NCBI RefSeq assembly: GCF_000341345.1
Contig: NC_020302.1
Coordinates: 39,483 to 103,482 of the forward strand
Direction of reading: 5' to 3'
Length of the DNA: 64,000 bases
Source: Corynebacterium halotolerans YIM 70093 = DSM 44683
GTDB lineage: Bacteria; Actinomycetota; Actinomycetes; Mycobacteriales; Mycobacteriaceae
Positions within the stretch are counted from its first letter, which is position 1. Each line of letters starts with the position of its first letter. Below the pieces are notes generated by a model. That model saw only the letters and a program-made list of their open reading frames with translations, was not told the DNA's origin and made no database searches. This document shows, piece by piece, positions 16,655-26,371 of this stretch. Both the position numbers and the translations under genes were made by a program.

Positions 16655-16951
16655 TCAGCGGGTCGGAAGGCCGGCCCGCTGCCAGGCGGTCATCCCGCCG
16701 GTCATGGTGTCGGCCGTGTACCCGGCCTGGTTGAGGGCATCGGCCACCGCCGCACTGCGGTTGCCGCTGCGGCAGACGACAATGATGGGCCGGTCCTTGT
16801 CGAGGTCGCCGAGCCGGGAGCCCAGCTGGCCCATGGGGATGTGGATGGCACCGGGGATCATGTCCTCGCGCACCTCGAAGTCCTCCCGGACATCGAGGAC
16901 CTGATCCGTGGTGTAGCGCTTCTGGGTGTCGGGGACGGTGATTTCTGCCAT
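16655..16951 (-). CDS. Single-domain rhodanese (CstA/GlpE-like sulfurtransferase)
   Basis: 98 residues, one rhodanese domain with the active-site loop CRSGNRS (catalytic Cys about residue 61) and the entry motif PGAIHIPMGQL. It moves sulfane sulfur between thiols. The ATG at 16951 is chosen because AAGGAG precedes it; the in-frame extension to 17065 would overlap the preceding gene. Middle gene of the probable unit rhodanese-DUF2892/rhodanese/TauE. Confidence 0.85.
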   Translation of the reverse strand: MAEITVPDTQKRYTTDQVLDVREDFEVREDMIPGAIHIPMGQLGSRLGDLDKDRPIIVVCRSGNRSAAVADALNQAGYTADTMTGGMTAWQRAGLPTR

Positions 16952-16995
16952 GGTCTTACTCCTTCTGACGGCTAGGGGAGGAGGTGGTGGGTTGA

Positions 16996-17586
16996 TCAGG
17001 CCGACGGGTGGGGGATCTGGTTGATGGCCTCGGCCGCGGTGGGAGCAGCGGTGGTCTTGTTCCACGGCATCACCGACAGGGCCTTGCCCATCGCGCAGGT
17101 ATTGGTCACCCCGGAAAACGTCAGGCCGGCGCCAATGGCTCCGGCGACGGTGCGCAACTTCGGGGAGAGGAACTTACCGCCCACCAGGCCGGTGACGACC
17201 AGGGAGCCGGCGACCAGGCGCACCTGACGTTCGAGGTCCCAACGCTGTGCGCCGCGGATGACGTCACCGCCGGCGGCGGCGAAGGCGTTCACCCCACCGG
17301 TGAGCACATGGGCGGTCTCCACGCCGGCGGCGCCGAGACGCTGACGGGCCTGCTCAGCGCGGACGCCGGACTGGCAGACCAGGACCACGCGTTCACCGAG
17401 ACGCTCGGCGAGCTGTTCGGTGTGCTCGGAGACCAGCGGCAGCGGCACGTTGTAGGAACCACGGATGTGCAGGGCCTCAAATTCAGCGGCCGAGCGGACA
17501 TCAATGACGACGAGGTCCTCGTGGTCGGTGATCCACTGGCGCAGGGTGGCCGGCTCGACGGTGGTGATGGTGGTGGACGGGGTCAT
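16996..17586 (-). CDS. Rhodanese fused to a DUF2892 membrane domain
   Basis: 196 residues. The rhodanese part (about 5-105) has the catalytic loop VCQSGVRAE. The C-terminal part (about 120-170) is a two-helix membrane hairpin of the DUF2892 type with a further Cys (TNTCAMG). This fusion is common in bacterial sulfide/persulfide operons and puts sulfur transfer at the membrane. The ATG at 17586 is preferred over one at 17592, because AAAGGA lies six bases before the former and touches the latter. First gene of the minus-strand unit, directly behind the two CstR-type operators. Confidence 0.83.
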   Translation of the reverse strand: MTPSTTITTVEPATLRQWITDHEDLVVIDVRSAAEFEALHIRGSYNVPLPLVSEHTEQLAERLGERVVLVCQSGVRAEQARQRLGAAGVETAHVLTGGVNAFAAAGGDVIRGAQRWDLERQVRLVAGSLVVTGLVGGKFLSPKLRTVAGAIGAGLTFSGVTNTCAMGKALSVMPWNKTTAAPTAAEAINQIPHPSA

Positions 17587-17634
17587 GGACATCCTTTCGA
17601 AGGCTGTTACTGGGTGCGCCGCCCAGTCTTCCAT

Positions 17635-17671
17635 ATACCCCCCGGGGTATGCAATATACGGGAGGGGGTAT
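17635..17671. promoter_or_regulatory. Two CsoR/CstR-type operators in a divergent promoter
   Basis: ATACCCCCCGGGGTAT lies at 17635-17650, and a weaker copy, ATACGGGAGGGGGTAT, at 17656-17671. The centres are 21 bp apart, about two helical turns. They sit between the rhodanese-TauE unit and the CstR-like gene, so the sensor would control both and the site at 10975-10992. Confidence 0.75.
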
Positions 17672-17722
17672 GCAAAATGTCCCTGTCGGTATAGGGTGAA
17701 GGCACGTCCCCAGCCTGCATAA

Positions 17723-17989
<267 letters not shown>

Positions 17990-18057
17990 TCCACCGGCCG
18001 CTGTCAGGCTGGAGGTGTCAAGTCATCGCCGAGTCACTCACCGTAAGGAGTCAGAGC

Positions 18058-18483
18058 ATGTCCTACACCCACACCGTTGCCGTGTCCCTGTCCTATGACG
18101 ACGCCGTCGAACGCACCCGGGAGGCGCTCGCCGAGCACGGATTCGGCGTACTCACCGAGATCGACGTCCGTGCCACCTTCGACAAGAAGCTCGGGGCCGA
18201 CGCTGCCGAGGCGGTGGGGGACTACGTCATCCTCGGCGCCTGCAACCCCACCCTGGCCAGCAAGGCCCTGGCCGCGGAACCGGAGCTCGGAGCGCTGCTG
18301 CCGTGCAACGTCGTCGTCCGCCGCGGGGCAGGGGATGACCGGACCACCATCGAGACGATTGATCCGCAGACCATGGTCAAGCTCGGCGAAAGTGACCGGG
18401 TTCGTGAGGTCGCCGACGACGCTGACGCCCGACTTCAGGCGGCGCTGGCCGACATTGCCGCCGGCAGCGATGCAGGCGCCTGA
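18058..18483 (+). CDS. DUF302 family protein
   Basis: 141 residues with the DUF302 pattern: the opening YTHTVAVSLSYDDAVERT, the central YVILGACNPTLASKAL and the ending ETIDPQTMVKL. The function is unknown; the fold resembles a small alpha/beta heme- or sulfur-linked domain. It follows the CstR-like gene by 68 bp with an AAGGAG site, so it is probably in the same transcript. DUF302 genes often accompany rhodanese/TauE operons. A Cys lies in the central motif and another at about residue 81 (LLPCN). Confidence 0.82.
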   Translation: MSYTHTVAVSLSYDDAVERTREALAEHGFGVLTEIDVRATFDKKLGADAAEAVGDYVILGACNPTLASKALAAEPELGALLPCNVVVRRGAGDDRTTIETIDPQTMVKLGESDRVREVADDADARLQAALADIAAGSDAGA

Positions 18484-18842
18484 CCAGACCACCGGGGACA
18501 GCTGACGAAATCTTTCGTACGCACTGTCCATCCGTCACCGACGAACCTCGAAGAACGAGGCATGTCCCTAAGTAGAGTGGCGTAAGCGCGGCTCAATACG
18601 TATGTGTCCGTAGGCATAGACAGATCCGCCCAGGGTGGCCCCAGCCGTTTTCTACGAGGTAATCGATACTCTGGGAGTGGAAGAACAAAAACACCCCAGC
18701 GGCACCCCTGGGCATTCCTGCTCGCTGCGACATGGCGCCGCCGCCTTTCTTTTACCTGCCCTGTCTCCGTTTCAGGCCCTATCCAGTAGGGCCACTTCCA
18801 CTGGCCGGGGTCACCGGAACCTCTCGGTTGTTAGCCGGCGCC
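18484..18842. other. Intergenic DNA between the DUF302 gene and the methyltransferase gene
   Basis: 359 bp. I see no gene, RNA or clear palindrome here. Short frames exist but have no ribosome site or recognisable domain. Confidence 0.4.
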
Positions 18843-19466
18843 TCACGACGTGGAACGCTCGACAATAGTGATGATGTCCAGGAACTCAGCGTTGAGCTGA
18901 TACTCGTCCAAGCGCAGTACCTGCCACTTCGATCCGTCCAGGCGATCGAGCTGCCGACGATAGTCGGCGAGACTGTCGCGGATGACCTCCGGCGGGGGGC
19001 CGTGTGGGCTGTCAGGGGCGTGGGCAATCCAGATCAGCCGACCCCCGGGCGCCAGCAGGTGCGCACTGTTGATCAGCACCTCCAGGTCGGTGTGCAGATA
19101 GGCCGCCACTACCAGGTCGAATCTGGAGGCATCAGCCGGTTGCCAGGACGAGACATCCGCCACAACCGGTGCGATATGGTCCGCGACCCCACGCTCGGTG
19201 GCCTCCCGGCGCAACAGCTCATGGGCCGAGGCGGCGAAATCAACCGCGGTGACCTGCATGCCTAGTTCGGCCAGCGCCACGGCGTGCCGCCCGGGCCCGG
19301 AGCCGAGATCGACGGCGCGTAGATCATCCGCCGCCCTGCCGGTCGGCTTCGCCTGAGCGATAAGCGCCTGGGCTTGTTCCATGACAAGCGGGTGCGGCTG
19401 TACCCCGTCAGGCGCGTGCCCCTCATCGTCCCGGTAGCGCGATTCCCACATATCTTGAGAGCTCAT
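18843..19466 (-). CDS. SAM-dependent methyltransferase (class I)
   Basis: 207 residues. Motif I of class I methyltransferases, AVDLGSGPGRHAVALAELG, is at about residues 43-61, followed by the acidic motif VTAVDFAASA and motif IV RFDLVVAAYLH. It resembles the thiopurine/tellurite-type methyltransferases with an N-terminal WESRYRDD. The substrate is unknown. Start codon: ATG at 19466, or nine bases further up at 19475; neither has a strong ribosome site. The frame stays open to 19775 but that part has no methyltransferase features. Confidence 0.78.
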   Translation of the reverse strand: MSSQDMWESRYRDDEGHAPDGVQPHPLVMEQAQALIAQAKPTGRAADDLRAVDLGSGPGRHAVALAELGMQVTAVDFAASAHELLRREATERGVADHIAPVVADVSSWQPADASRFDLVVAAYLHTDLEVLINSAHLLAPGGRLIWIAHAPDSPHGPPPEVIRDSLADYRRQLDRLDGSKWQVLRLDEYQLNAEFLDIITIVERSTS

Positions 19467-19475
19467 GCCTGCCAT

Positions 19476-19805
19476 TCTCGGCCCAGGAACTCGGCATACG
19501 CAACCACTTCGTCGTTGAAAAAGAAGCGTGGAGACCTGCACCTGGAGAATATTTCTCCCGGAAAAGAGCGCAGACTTGCCCTTCCCGGGGGAGGCAGAAC
19601 TTACCGATATCGATGGCCGATTCAGCCCAGGAGAGGGACGGGGTGGGCTCAGCGCGGTAGACGAGCGGGCCAGGGAACGGGGTAACCGTATCGGTTTTAC
19701 CTCCGCGCGCGACACGACGGTCGGCCCCCTATTGAAGATTAATGCCATCAAGTGCCGGGCCCTTCCGTTAATCAACGGAATAGTAAACCTCCCGGCAGGG
19801 AGGCG
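19476..19805. other. Intergenic DNA containing the arsR-like promoter
   Basis: 330 bp between the methyltransferase and the ArsR-type gene. Apart from the operator at 19763-19780 I see no feature. A TAGTAA box just after the operator could be the -10 element. Confidence 0.4.
19763..19780. promoter_or_regulatory. Palindromic operator before the arsR-like gene
   Basis: TTCCGTTAATCAACGGAA is a perfect 7+4+7 palindrome ending 25 bp before the ATG. Its place and symmetry suit self-control by the ArsR-type regulator. Confidence 0.6.
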
Positions 19806-20150
19806 ATGTTTGAGTCCTTTGTCCAGGTGCTCAAGGCGGTTGCGAATCCGCGTCGGCTGGAGCTACTGGAGCTCATGGCTCAGGACGAGCATAACGTTGA
19901 ACCCCTGGCTCACCTGTCGGCCATGGGCATGACGACAGCGTCTGCGCATCTGCAACAACTCAAGCGCACCGGCCTGGTGACCACGAGGCGGGAGCGCGCC
20001 ACCGTGTTCGATCGCATGGCCGGCGATGGTATCGCCGCGCTGTACACGGCGGCTAAAACAGTCGCAGTAAACCGGTACCCCCAATTCACAAGGTGTCCCG
20101 TTTCCCAGGAACTGAGGCATCCTTGTCTAGGTCCTCGGACAGGAGCGTAA
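19806..20150 (+). CDS. ArsR family regulator, probably shortened
   Basis: 114 residues. The winged helix is clear: VLKAVANPRRLELLELMAQ, then TTASAHLQQLKRTGLVTTRRERATVF. The stretch up to KTVAVNRYPQF matches a subgroup of ArsR proteins that continue into a rhodanese domain. Here the frame changes to PVSQELRHP and stops soon after, so a C-terminal domain may have been lost. An AGGGAGG site precedes the ATG at 19806. Another possible gene end (in frame to a TGA at 20405) lies just downstream, which suggests a rearranged stretch. Confidence 0.75.
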   Translation: MFESFVQVLKAVANPRRLELLELMAQDEHNVEPLAHLSAMGMTTASAHLQQLKRTGLVTTRRERATVFDRMAGDGIAALYTAAKTVAVNRYPQFTRCPVSQELRHPCLGPRTGA

Positions 20151-20407
20151 GGCAGGATATCGCAAAAGTTCACGTCTCTCGCCTACCGAACAGGCATTAT
20201 GCGTTCGTCACCCCGCCCCCGCGCTAATTTTTGCGAATAGCCCCAGGGATCGGGCCGCTCGTCGGGGCGATCACTTTCCGGGAGGAGTGATAAAAGGAGG
20301 AGGTTGCCTTCCCATCGGACCAGCGTCCCGGGGACACCGCCACCGCCGTCGTCGCTGGCACGGAGACCGCGCCGATGGAGGAGGACGGCATCGCTGCGGC
20401 CCGGTGA

Positions 20408-22234
20408 TCAGTACTGGGATTCCTTCGGATGTTTGATCGCGTAGGCGGCGCGGACCAGCGCCAGGTGCGAGAACGTCTGCGGGAAGTTGCCGACCAGCCG
20501 CTGATGTCTGCTCGAGTACTCCTCGGAGAGCAGGCCGAGGTCGGTCCGCACGGACAGGATGCGGTCCATCATCTCCCTCGCGTCCTCGAGGCGACCGGAG
20601 TGGGCGTACTGCTCGACCAGCCAGAAGGAGCACATCAGGAACGGGTACTCCTCACCCGGCAGGCCGTCAGAGCCGGAACCGGCGCGGTAGCGGTAGAGGA
20701 AGCCAGCGTCGTCAAGCAGCTCCCGTTCAATCCGCTCCACGGTGCCGAGCATCCGCGGGTCGTCGTAGTCCACGAAGCCGATCTGGGCGAGCATCAGCAG
20801 GGAGGCGTCGACCTCAGTGTTGTCGTAGGCCTGGGTGAAGGAGTTCAGCTCCTCGTTGAAGCCGCGGGTCAGTATCTCCTCCCGCAGCCTCTCCCGCAGG
20901 TCGCGCCAGTGCTCGACGGGCCCGTCGAGGCCGTGCTGCTCCACGGCCTGGACGCCGCGGTCGAAGGCGGCCCACATCATCGCCCGGCCCTGAGTGAAGT
21001 GGTGCGGTTCGCCGCGCATCTCCCAGATGCCCTGGTCCTTGACGTCGAACTGGGCCTCCTGGAAATCGAGGATGGCCTTCTGCAGCTCCCAGGAGAACTC
21101 CCCGTCCTCCACGCCCGAGTCGCGCAGCCGCTTCAATGCCACCATCACCTCACCGACGACCTCGGACTGGTACTGTTCGGCGGCGCCGTTGCCGATGCGC
21201 ACCGGGGTGGAGTCCTCGTAGCCGGCCAGGTGCCCGAGCTCGAATTCCGGCAGGTGGCGCTCACCGCCGAGGCCGTACATGATCCGCAGCCGGTCGGCGT
21301 CGCCCGCGATGGCGCGCAGCAGCCAGTCCCGCCACTCGACGGCGCGTTCCTTGAAGTCGTTCTCCACGAGCACCTCGATCGCCATCGCGGAGTCCCGCAA
21401 CCACGTGTAGCGGTAGTCCCAGTTGCGCACACCCCCGAACTCCTCCGGAAGAGAGGTGGTCGGGGCACCGACGATTGCGCCGGTGGCGGAGTGGGTGAGC
21501 GCGCGGAGCACCAGCAGGGAACGCCGGACCGGCTCCAGGTACTCACCCTCGGCGTCGAGACGGTCGATCCACTCCCGCCAGAATTTCCGGGTGTGCTCCA
21601 GCGCGTCGCTGTGATCCGGCATCGGCGGATGCTCGAAGTGGGATGGCGACCAGGTGAGCACCCAGCGCACGGCGTCCCCGGTCCGTAGCGTGTGGACGGC
21701 GGTGTGGCACCCGGTCTCGGGGTGGTGCTCCAGCCGGGGGCCGCGGACATGGACGGAATTGGGGCCGGCGATGGCACGCAGCTCCTCGATCCCCTCGACG
21801 TTGTGGTGGCGGACGTAGGGGTCGGAGGCGCCGTAATCGAAGCGCAGCCGCAGGACATTGCGCACGTCCACCTCACCCTCCAGGCACTCGACCATCCGGA
21901 TGAGGTCGGTGACGGTGTGCTCATGCTCGCCCTCGCCCGCGGGGTTGATGGGCATGAAGTCCGTGACCTTCGCCCGGCCCGTCGGGGACCGCCAGACGGT
22001 CTCGAGGACGAAGGTGTCCCCGAGGTAGCGGCGCTCGGTGACCACGCCGTCCGCGATGTCGAGGAGCCAGTGGCCGTCCTGTTCACCGCCGAGTAGCGCG
22101 GAGAAGGTCGCCTGGGCGTCGAAACGCGGCAGGCACAGCCAGTCGATGCTGCCCGCGCGGGAGACCAGGGCGGCGGTCTGCGTGTCGGACAGGAGTGCGT
22201 AGTCCTCCAGGGGTGTGGACAAGGCTGCCTCCAC
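20408..22234 (-). CDS. GH15 family glycoside hydrolase (trehalase/glucoamylase-like)
   Basis: 608 residues. The N-terminal beta-sandwich domain begins with DYALLSDTQTAALVSRAGSIDWLCLPRFD, and the catalytic (alpha/alpha)6 barrel contains NWDYRYTWLRDSAMAIEVL and EEYPFLMCSFWLVEQ. The ending VGNFPQTFSHLALVRAAY is typical. Actinobacterial relatives hydrolyse trehalose; others act on alpha-glucosides. A GTG at 22234 starts the protein, which matches family length. The gene stands alone. It probably serves trehalose or glycogen turnover, which is an inference from family. Confidence 0.86.
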   Translation of the reverse strand: MEAALSTPLEDYALLSDTQTAALVSRAGSIDWLCLPRFDAQATFSALLGGEQDGHWLLDIADGVVTERRYLGDTFVLETVWRSPTGRAKVTDFMPINPAGEGEHEHTVTDLIRMVECLEGEVDVRNVLRLRFDYGASDPYVRHHNVEGIEELRAIAGPNSVHVRGPRLEHHPETGCHTAVHTLRTGDAVRWVLTWSPSHFEHPPMPDHSDALEHTRKFWREWIDRLDAEGEYLEPVRRSLLVLRALTHSATGAIVGAPTTSLPEEFGGVRNWDYRYTWLRDSAMAIEVLVENDFKERAVEWRDWLLRAIAGDADRLRIMYGLGGERHLPEFELGHLAGYEDSTPVRIGNGAAEQYQSEVVGEVMVALKRLRDSGVEDGEFSWELQKAILDFQEAQFDVKDQGIWEMRGEPHHFTQGRAMMWAAFDRGVQAVEQHGLDGPVEHWRDLRERLREEILTRGFNEELNSFTQAYDNTEVDASLLMLAQIGFVDYDDPRMLGTVERIERELLDDAGFLYRYRAGSGSDGLPGEEYPFLMCSFWLVEQYAHSGRLEDAREMMDRILSVRTDLGLLSEEYSSRHQRLVGNFPQTFSHLALVRAAYAIKHPKESQY

Positions 22235-22438
22235 GTGTCTCGGATGCGTTTTCTCCCCAGCCTATGGAAAATCCGGGCTCTCGTACCGGCGCGCAGCCGG
22301 GCGCCCGCCCGGCGGTCGCTGCGGGTCGTGCGTGGCTGTCCCCTTCATGTGGCGGTTCCCGGATGAGCGGGGCGGGACCACCACGTGAAGCTGACACTCA
22401 CGTGACACGCGAACGGTTTCGGAATGCGGCGGCTGAGC

Positions 22439-23401
22439 TCAGGAGGCGGCGAAAGGAGTCACGTGCCGTTCCGGGCTGAGGGGGGTGAACCAGGTGGCGA
22501 AGTCCATCATCGTGTCGGCAGCGGGATGGGACAGGGCAGCCCCGGCGGTGGCGGGAGCGTAAAGAGGTGCGAGGTCCAGGCCGTCGTAGAGGGTGTCCTC
22601 GAGCACCGTCCGCCAGTTGGTGGGCATCTCCACCTCGAAGATCTCGGCCAGGGACTCGGTTTTGTTGAGCAGGACCCGTAGGGCGAGTGCGTGGGCGATC
22701 GTGGGCAACGGCTGCCACTCATGGGTGAGGTAATTGGTGACGTCGACGACGGCGGTGAGGAATTTGCGGGCGAAAAATCCGTTGACTTTGTCCGCGTACC
22801 GTGGTGGTAGCTCGGAGAGGACCAGGGTCTCCGCCTGAATTCTGCCCTGGATGCTCAGATCGTCCGTGAAGGACATGAGATCCTCGAACAGCTCATCAAC
22901 CGTCACCATGCAGGCGTGCCACAGCACGCCCTTGACCAGATCAAGGTCCTGCGGACCCCCGGAGGCCGATGCCTCCACCCCGTGGCCGACAACGCCCACC
23001 GGTGCGGGAAGAGAACTCAACCCCGCCAGCCGGCGTCCGGTCTCCACCAGTGAGGGGACCGAGAACGGGGAGCTGCTGAAGTGAACGTCCTCCACCTCCC
23101 GAGGGGATCCCGGCAGGAGGGCAACCGGGCGATTGGTCCGCGCACTGCCCTTACCCGTCTTCCGTGTGAACCTGTCGGAGCCGATACCGGGGGACGGATC
23201 CGTGGCCGTGGGGGTTTCTGCCCCGCCGACCGGTCCATCAATGTCGGCAGAGGAGACGACCCGCAGATGAACTGCGCGGGAGGCGGGGGAGGGCTCACCT
23301 GTGCGGGGAGACTGATTCGCCCGGGGCGGGTCGTCTCGAAGGAGGGTGTCCGAGCCTCGGTCCTCAAGGCTCGAGCTCAGGGGCGCACTGACCTTTTTCA
23401 C
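22439..23401 (-). CDS. Hypothetical protein
   Basis: 320 residues from a GTG at 23401 with GAAGG six bases upstream. The first 130 residues are rich in Ser, Pro, Gly and Arg and look disordered. The rest (about 165-320) is a mostly helical domain with segments such as TVDELFEDLMSFTDD, AVVDVTNYLTHEW and HALALRVLLNKTESLAEIFEVEMP. I do not recognise a family. A shorter start at Met166 would give only the folded part. Confidence 0.5.
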   Translation of the reverse strand: MKKVSAPLSSSLEDRGSDTLLRDDPPRANQSPRTGEPSPASRAVHLRVVSSADIDGPVGGAETPTATDPSPGIGSDRFTRKTGKGSARTNRPVALLPGSPREVEDVHFSSSPFSVPSLVETGRRLAGLSSLPAPVGVVGHGVEASASGGPQDLDLVKGVLWHACMVTVDELFEDLMSFTDDLSIQGRIQAETLVLSELPPRYADKVNGFFARKFLTAVVDVTNYLTHEWQPLPTIAHALALRVLLNKTESLAEIFEVEMPTNWRTVLEDTLYDGLDLAPLYAPATAGAALSHPAADTMMDFATWFTPLSPERHVTPFAAS

Positions 23402-23593
23402 GCGTTACCTTCTCGAATATGTTGACCGACAGTGAACGACCCCTCATTTTTAACCCAGAAGTTGACGTGACCCCCCGAGGTATCGCGGACTTTTGTCCGG
23501 AACGTCCTCTTCCGCCCCTAAATGGGGCTGACCTGCAATAATACTACTTTTCCGGTTCGGCGCGAGCACCGGCCCGGAGGGACGGGGGCCCGC

Positions 23594-25375
23594 TCAGCGC
23601 CACTCCGACACCGCGTCATCGCGCAGGAAACGGCCCGTGGCCGCCACCGCCGGTCCCGAGGACTCCGCCCCAGCGACGAAGGTGCAGAACGCCAGGTCAC
23701 CCTTGATGCCGGCGAACCAGCCGTGGGCGGGCCGGTTGCCCCCGACCTCCGCGGTCCCGGTCTTGCCGCCGAGACCGTCGATGTCGCTCAGGCTGGCGGC
23801 GGTCCCGGAGTCCACCGTCTCCGCCATCATCGCGCGCAGGGCCCGCACCGTCGCCGGGTCGAGCGGCTCGGGGTCCTGGTCGGCGGTGGTCTCCTCACCC
23901 TGGATCAGGGTCGGCAGCACCATCCGGCCGTTGTTGCCCAGGGAGGCCTCCATGACGGCCAGCCCGAAGGGGGAGGAGAGGACCTCGCCCTGGCCGATGG
24001 CGGCCTCGACGCGAGCCGCGCCGGGCTCGGTGACGGGGACGGAGCCGGTCACCGTGGTCATGCCGGGCGCGGTGAAGTCCACGCCCAGCCCGAGGCGCGC
24101 CGCCATGTTCCTCATGTCGTCCGGCTCCAGATCCTGGGAGATGAAACCCTGGGTGGTGTTGCAGGACTGGGCGAAGGCCTGCGTCATGGAGACGTCGCCG
24201 AGGGCGAAGTTGCCGTCGTTGGGGATGACGCGGCCGTCGATCTCCGCGGTGGCGGGGCAGGCGACGGTGGAGTCGGGTGCCACGGTGCCGCGTTCGAGGG
24301 CGGCGGCGGTGGTCACTGTCTTGAAGGTGGAGCCGGGCGGGTACAGCCCGCTCAGCGAGACAGGGCCGAGGGCGGCGGCGGCGTCGTTCTGCGCGACGGC
24401 GATGACCCCGCCGGTGGAGGCGCTGAGGGCGACGATCGCCGCGGGCTGCTCGATCGGCTCCAGGGCCCGCTTCGCGGCCGTCTGCACCCCGAGGTCCATC
24501 GTGGTGCGCACGGGCTCACTCTCCGCCGGTTCCACCTGCCCCAGGACGGTCGTGCCGGTGGGGGAGGTGGCCCGGAGGGTCCAGCCGGCGTCGGCGGTGA
24601 TCTTCTCCGACCAGTAGTCGCGCAGGCCGCCGTCCACCGGGGAGGCGGTGTCCCGGGTGGGGCCGAGCATGCGGCCCTCCTCCCGCAGGTCCAGTCCCTC
24701 GATCGCCCGCAGGGCGTCCCCCACCACGGCGAAGTCCTCCTCCCGGAGGGTGAACAGCCCCACCGGGGAGCCGTCCCCGGACTCGATCTGGGCGGTGACG
24801 GATTCACCGGTGGCGGTCGGCACGACCGGGCGGATGGCGGTGGCGATCCCCCCGGCCCGCGGGATCAGCTCCGGACCCGCGGAGACGACGGTGACAGGTG
24901 TCCAGGACAGGATGTCGGTGCCGTTGCGGTCGGTCACCGGCAGAGTGAAGGTCTTGTCATCGGAGTAGAGGAAGCGGCTGTCCCCGTTCAGCTCCGTGGA
25001 GAAGATCCGCTTGTCCCAGGTGATGAGGTCGCTGTCCTGTTCGGAGAGGGTGATCGTCCCGGTGGTGGTGGCCTCATCGCCGTTCGGGACGGTCCAGGTG
25101 GCGGTGATCTCGGTGGCGCCGTCCTCCTCGCCCTCCTCGCCGCCGGCGTCCAGTTCCACGCTGGTCCCGCCGATGCCCGCGCGCAGCTGCTCCAGGTCGG
25201 CTGCGGCCCGGGCGGGATCGTCGCTGAGCGCGGCGGCACCGGCGTCGTCACCGGCGTTGAAGGCGGCGACGAACTCGTCCACCGCGTCCCGGAACCAGGG
25301 CACGGTGCAGGAGGAGAGCGCGAGCGCCGCGGCGGCGAGCAGGGCGGAGACACGGACAGTGGTGCGGGTGGTCAT
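23594..25375 (-). CDS. Penicillin-binding protein with MecA-N/NTF2-like domain (lipoprotein)
   Basis: 593 residues. A lipoprotein signal (LALSSC) anchors it to the outer membrane face. An NTF2-like domain follows (about 30-150), then a linker domain and the transpeptidase domain. All three active-site motifs are present: Ser-Thr-Phe-Lys in PGSTFK, Ser-Cys-Asn in QSCNTTQ, and Lys-Thr-Gly in GGKTGTAEV. It is the corynebacterial class B PBP with the same layout as PBP2a-like enzymes, so a low-affinity cell-wall cross-linker is possible. The beta-lactamase-like gene lies 111 bp away on the same strand. Confidence 0.88.
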   Translation of the reverse strand: MTTRTTVRVSALLAAAALALSSCTVPWFRDAVDEFVAAFNAGDDAGAAALSDDPARAAADLEQLRAGIGGTSVELDAGGEEGEEDGATEITATWTVPNGDEATTTGTITLSEQDSDLITWDKRIFSTELNGDSRFLYSDDKTFTLPVTDRNGTDILSWTPVTVVSAGPELIPRAGGIATAIRPVVPTATGESVTAQIESGDGSPVGLFTLREEDFAVVGDALRAIEGLDLREEGRMLGPTRDTASPVDGGLRDYWSEKITADAGWTLRATSPTGTTVLGQVEPAESEPVRTTMDLGVQTAAKRALEPIEQPAAIVALSASTGGVIAVAQNDAAAALGPVSLSGLYPPGSTFKTVTTAAALERGTVAPDSTVACPATAEIDGRVIPNDGNFALGDVSMTQAFAQSCNTTQGFISQDLEPDDMRNMAARLGLGVDFTAPGMTTVTGSVPVTEPGAARVEAAIGQGEVLSSPFGLAVMEASLGNNGRMVLPTLIQGEETTADQDPEPLDPATVRALRAMMAETVDSGTAASLSDIDGLGGKTGTAEVGGNRPAHGWFAGIKGDLAFCTFVAGAESSGPAVAATGRFLRDDAVSEWR

Positions 25376-25486
25376 GCCGGATGAGATTAGGCCCCCGGGC
25401 TCACCGCGACCACGTTCCCGCGCGACTTCCGGCCAGTCGGGAGACGAATACCGCCTGCTCGGCGGGGTGTTCTCCGGTGGGGAATC

Positions 25487-26371
25487 TCAGCGCGACATAC
25501 GCAGTTCATTGACGAGTAACCGGGCGATGCGGCCGATCGCGGCGTCCGCGGCCGCGAGGTTCGGGCCGCTGCGGGCTGAACGGGTGATCACGGTGACGAC
25601 GATGGGTGCCTCCTCGTCGACGGCTACCACGGAAACCTCGCCGCGCACGGGGCCGATCGTCCCGGTCTTGCCGTGGAAGCGCACGCCCCCGGCGGGGAAG
25701 CCGGAGGGGATCCGGTGGCCCCACACCTGCTGCCCGAGCACGGTCCGGGCGAAGGCACGGGAGACCCCGGTGAGATCCGGGCCCGTCCAGATCCAGTCCA
25801 GCAGGCGGCACAGCTGGCGTGGGGTGCTCACCGAGCGGTAGGCGGCCGGATCCTGGCGGACCCGGGGGTAGGAGACCAGCAGCCGGATCGCCTCGCTGGC
25901 CGCGGAGCCGTCCTCGGGCAGGGCCGGGAGTTCGGACTCGGTGGTGCCCGGGGCGACGATCGTGGTGTCCTCGAGATTCGCCAGGGAGACGACCTCCCCG
26001 ACCAGGCCCGGCGGGAGACGCCGCTGCAGCACCCGGGCGGCGATGCTGTCGGAGAGCACCACCATCTGACGCACCAGATCCCGCAGGCTCATCGTCACGG
26101 GGTCGGCGAACAGCCCCACTCCCGGGGTCCCGACCGGGCCGTCATCCGCGCTGAGCGTCACCGCGTCGAGCGGATTCAGCAGCCCGCGGTCCACAGCCAG
26201 GCAGAAGGCGGCCAGGAGGTGGACCTTGTACATCGACGAGATGCTGGTCTGACTGTCGGCGCCGACCCCGACGCCGGCCGCCTCCTCGCCGACCGGGTGC
26301 GCCCAGCACCAACCGTCACAGCCCGCGGCGACCAATTCGGTGCCGATCCGGGCCCGCAGGCTCCTGGTCAT
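25487..26371 (-). CDS. Class A beta-lactamase-like serine hydrolase
   Basis: 294 residues. Active-site motifs follow the class A order: Ser-Met-Tyr-Lys (SSMYKVHL), Ser-Asp-Ser (LSDSIAARVL), ESELP in place of the omega-loop EPELN, and Lys-Thr-Gly (HGKTGTIG). By this alignment the usual Asn132 is Ser and Asn170 is Pro, so hydrolysis of penicillins is not certain. No signal peptide is seen at the chosen start. The ATG at 26371 overlaps the stop of the LysR gene (ATGA), so it is translated together with it. Longer forms would read into the regulator. Confidence 0.75.
   Translation of the reverse strand: MTRSLRARIGTELVAAGCDGWCWAHPVGEEAAGVGVGADSQTSISSMYKVHLLAAFCLAVDRGLLNPLDAVTLSADDGPVGTPGVGLFADPVTMSLRDLVRQMVVLSDSIAARVLQRRLPPGLVGEVVSLANLEDTTIVAPGTTESELPALPEDGSAASEAIRLLVSYPRVRQDPAAYRSVSTPRQLCRLLDWIWTGPDLTGVSRAFARTVLGQQVWGHRIPSGFPAGGVRFHGKTGTIGPVRGEVSVVAVDEEAPIVVTVITRSARSGPNLAAADAAIGRIARLLVNELRMSR

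Noticed and set aside
23522..25384. 620-codon open frame on plus opposite the PBP gene
   Set aside because: It has no domain or ribosome site and is Gly/Arg-rich, as expected for the antisense of a GC-rich gene. The same holds for long frames opposite the GH15, P450 and aminotransferase genes.
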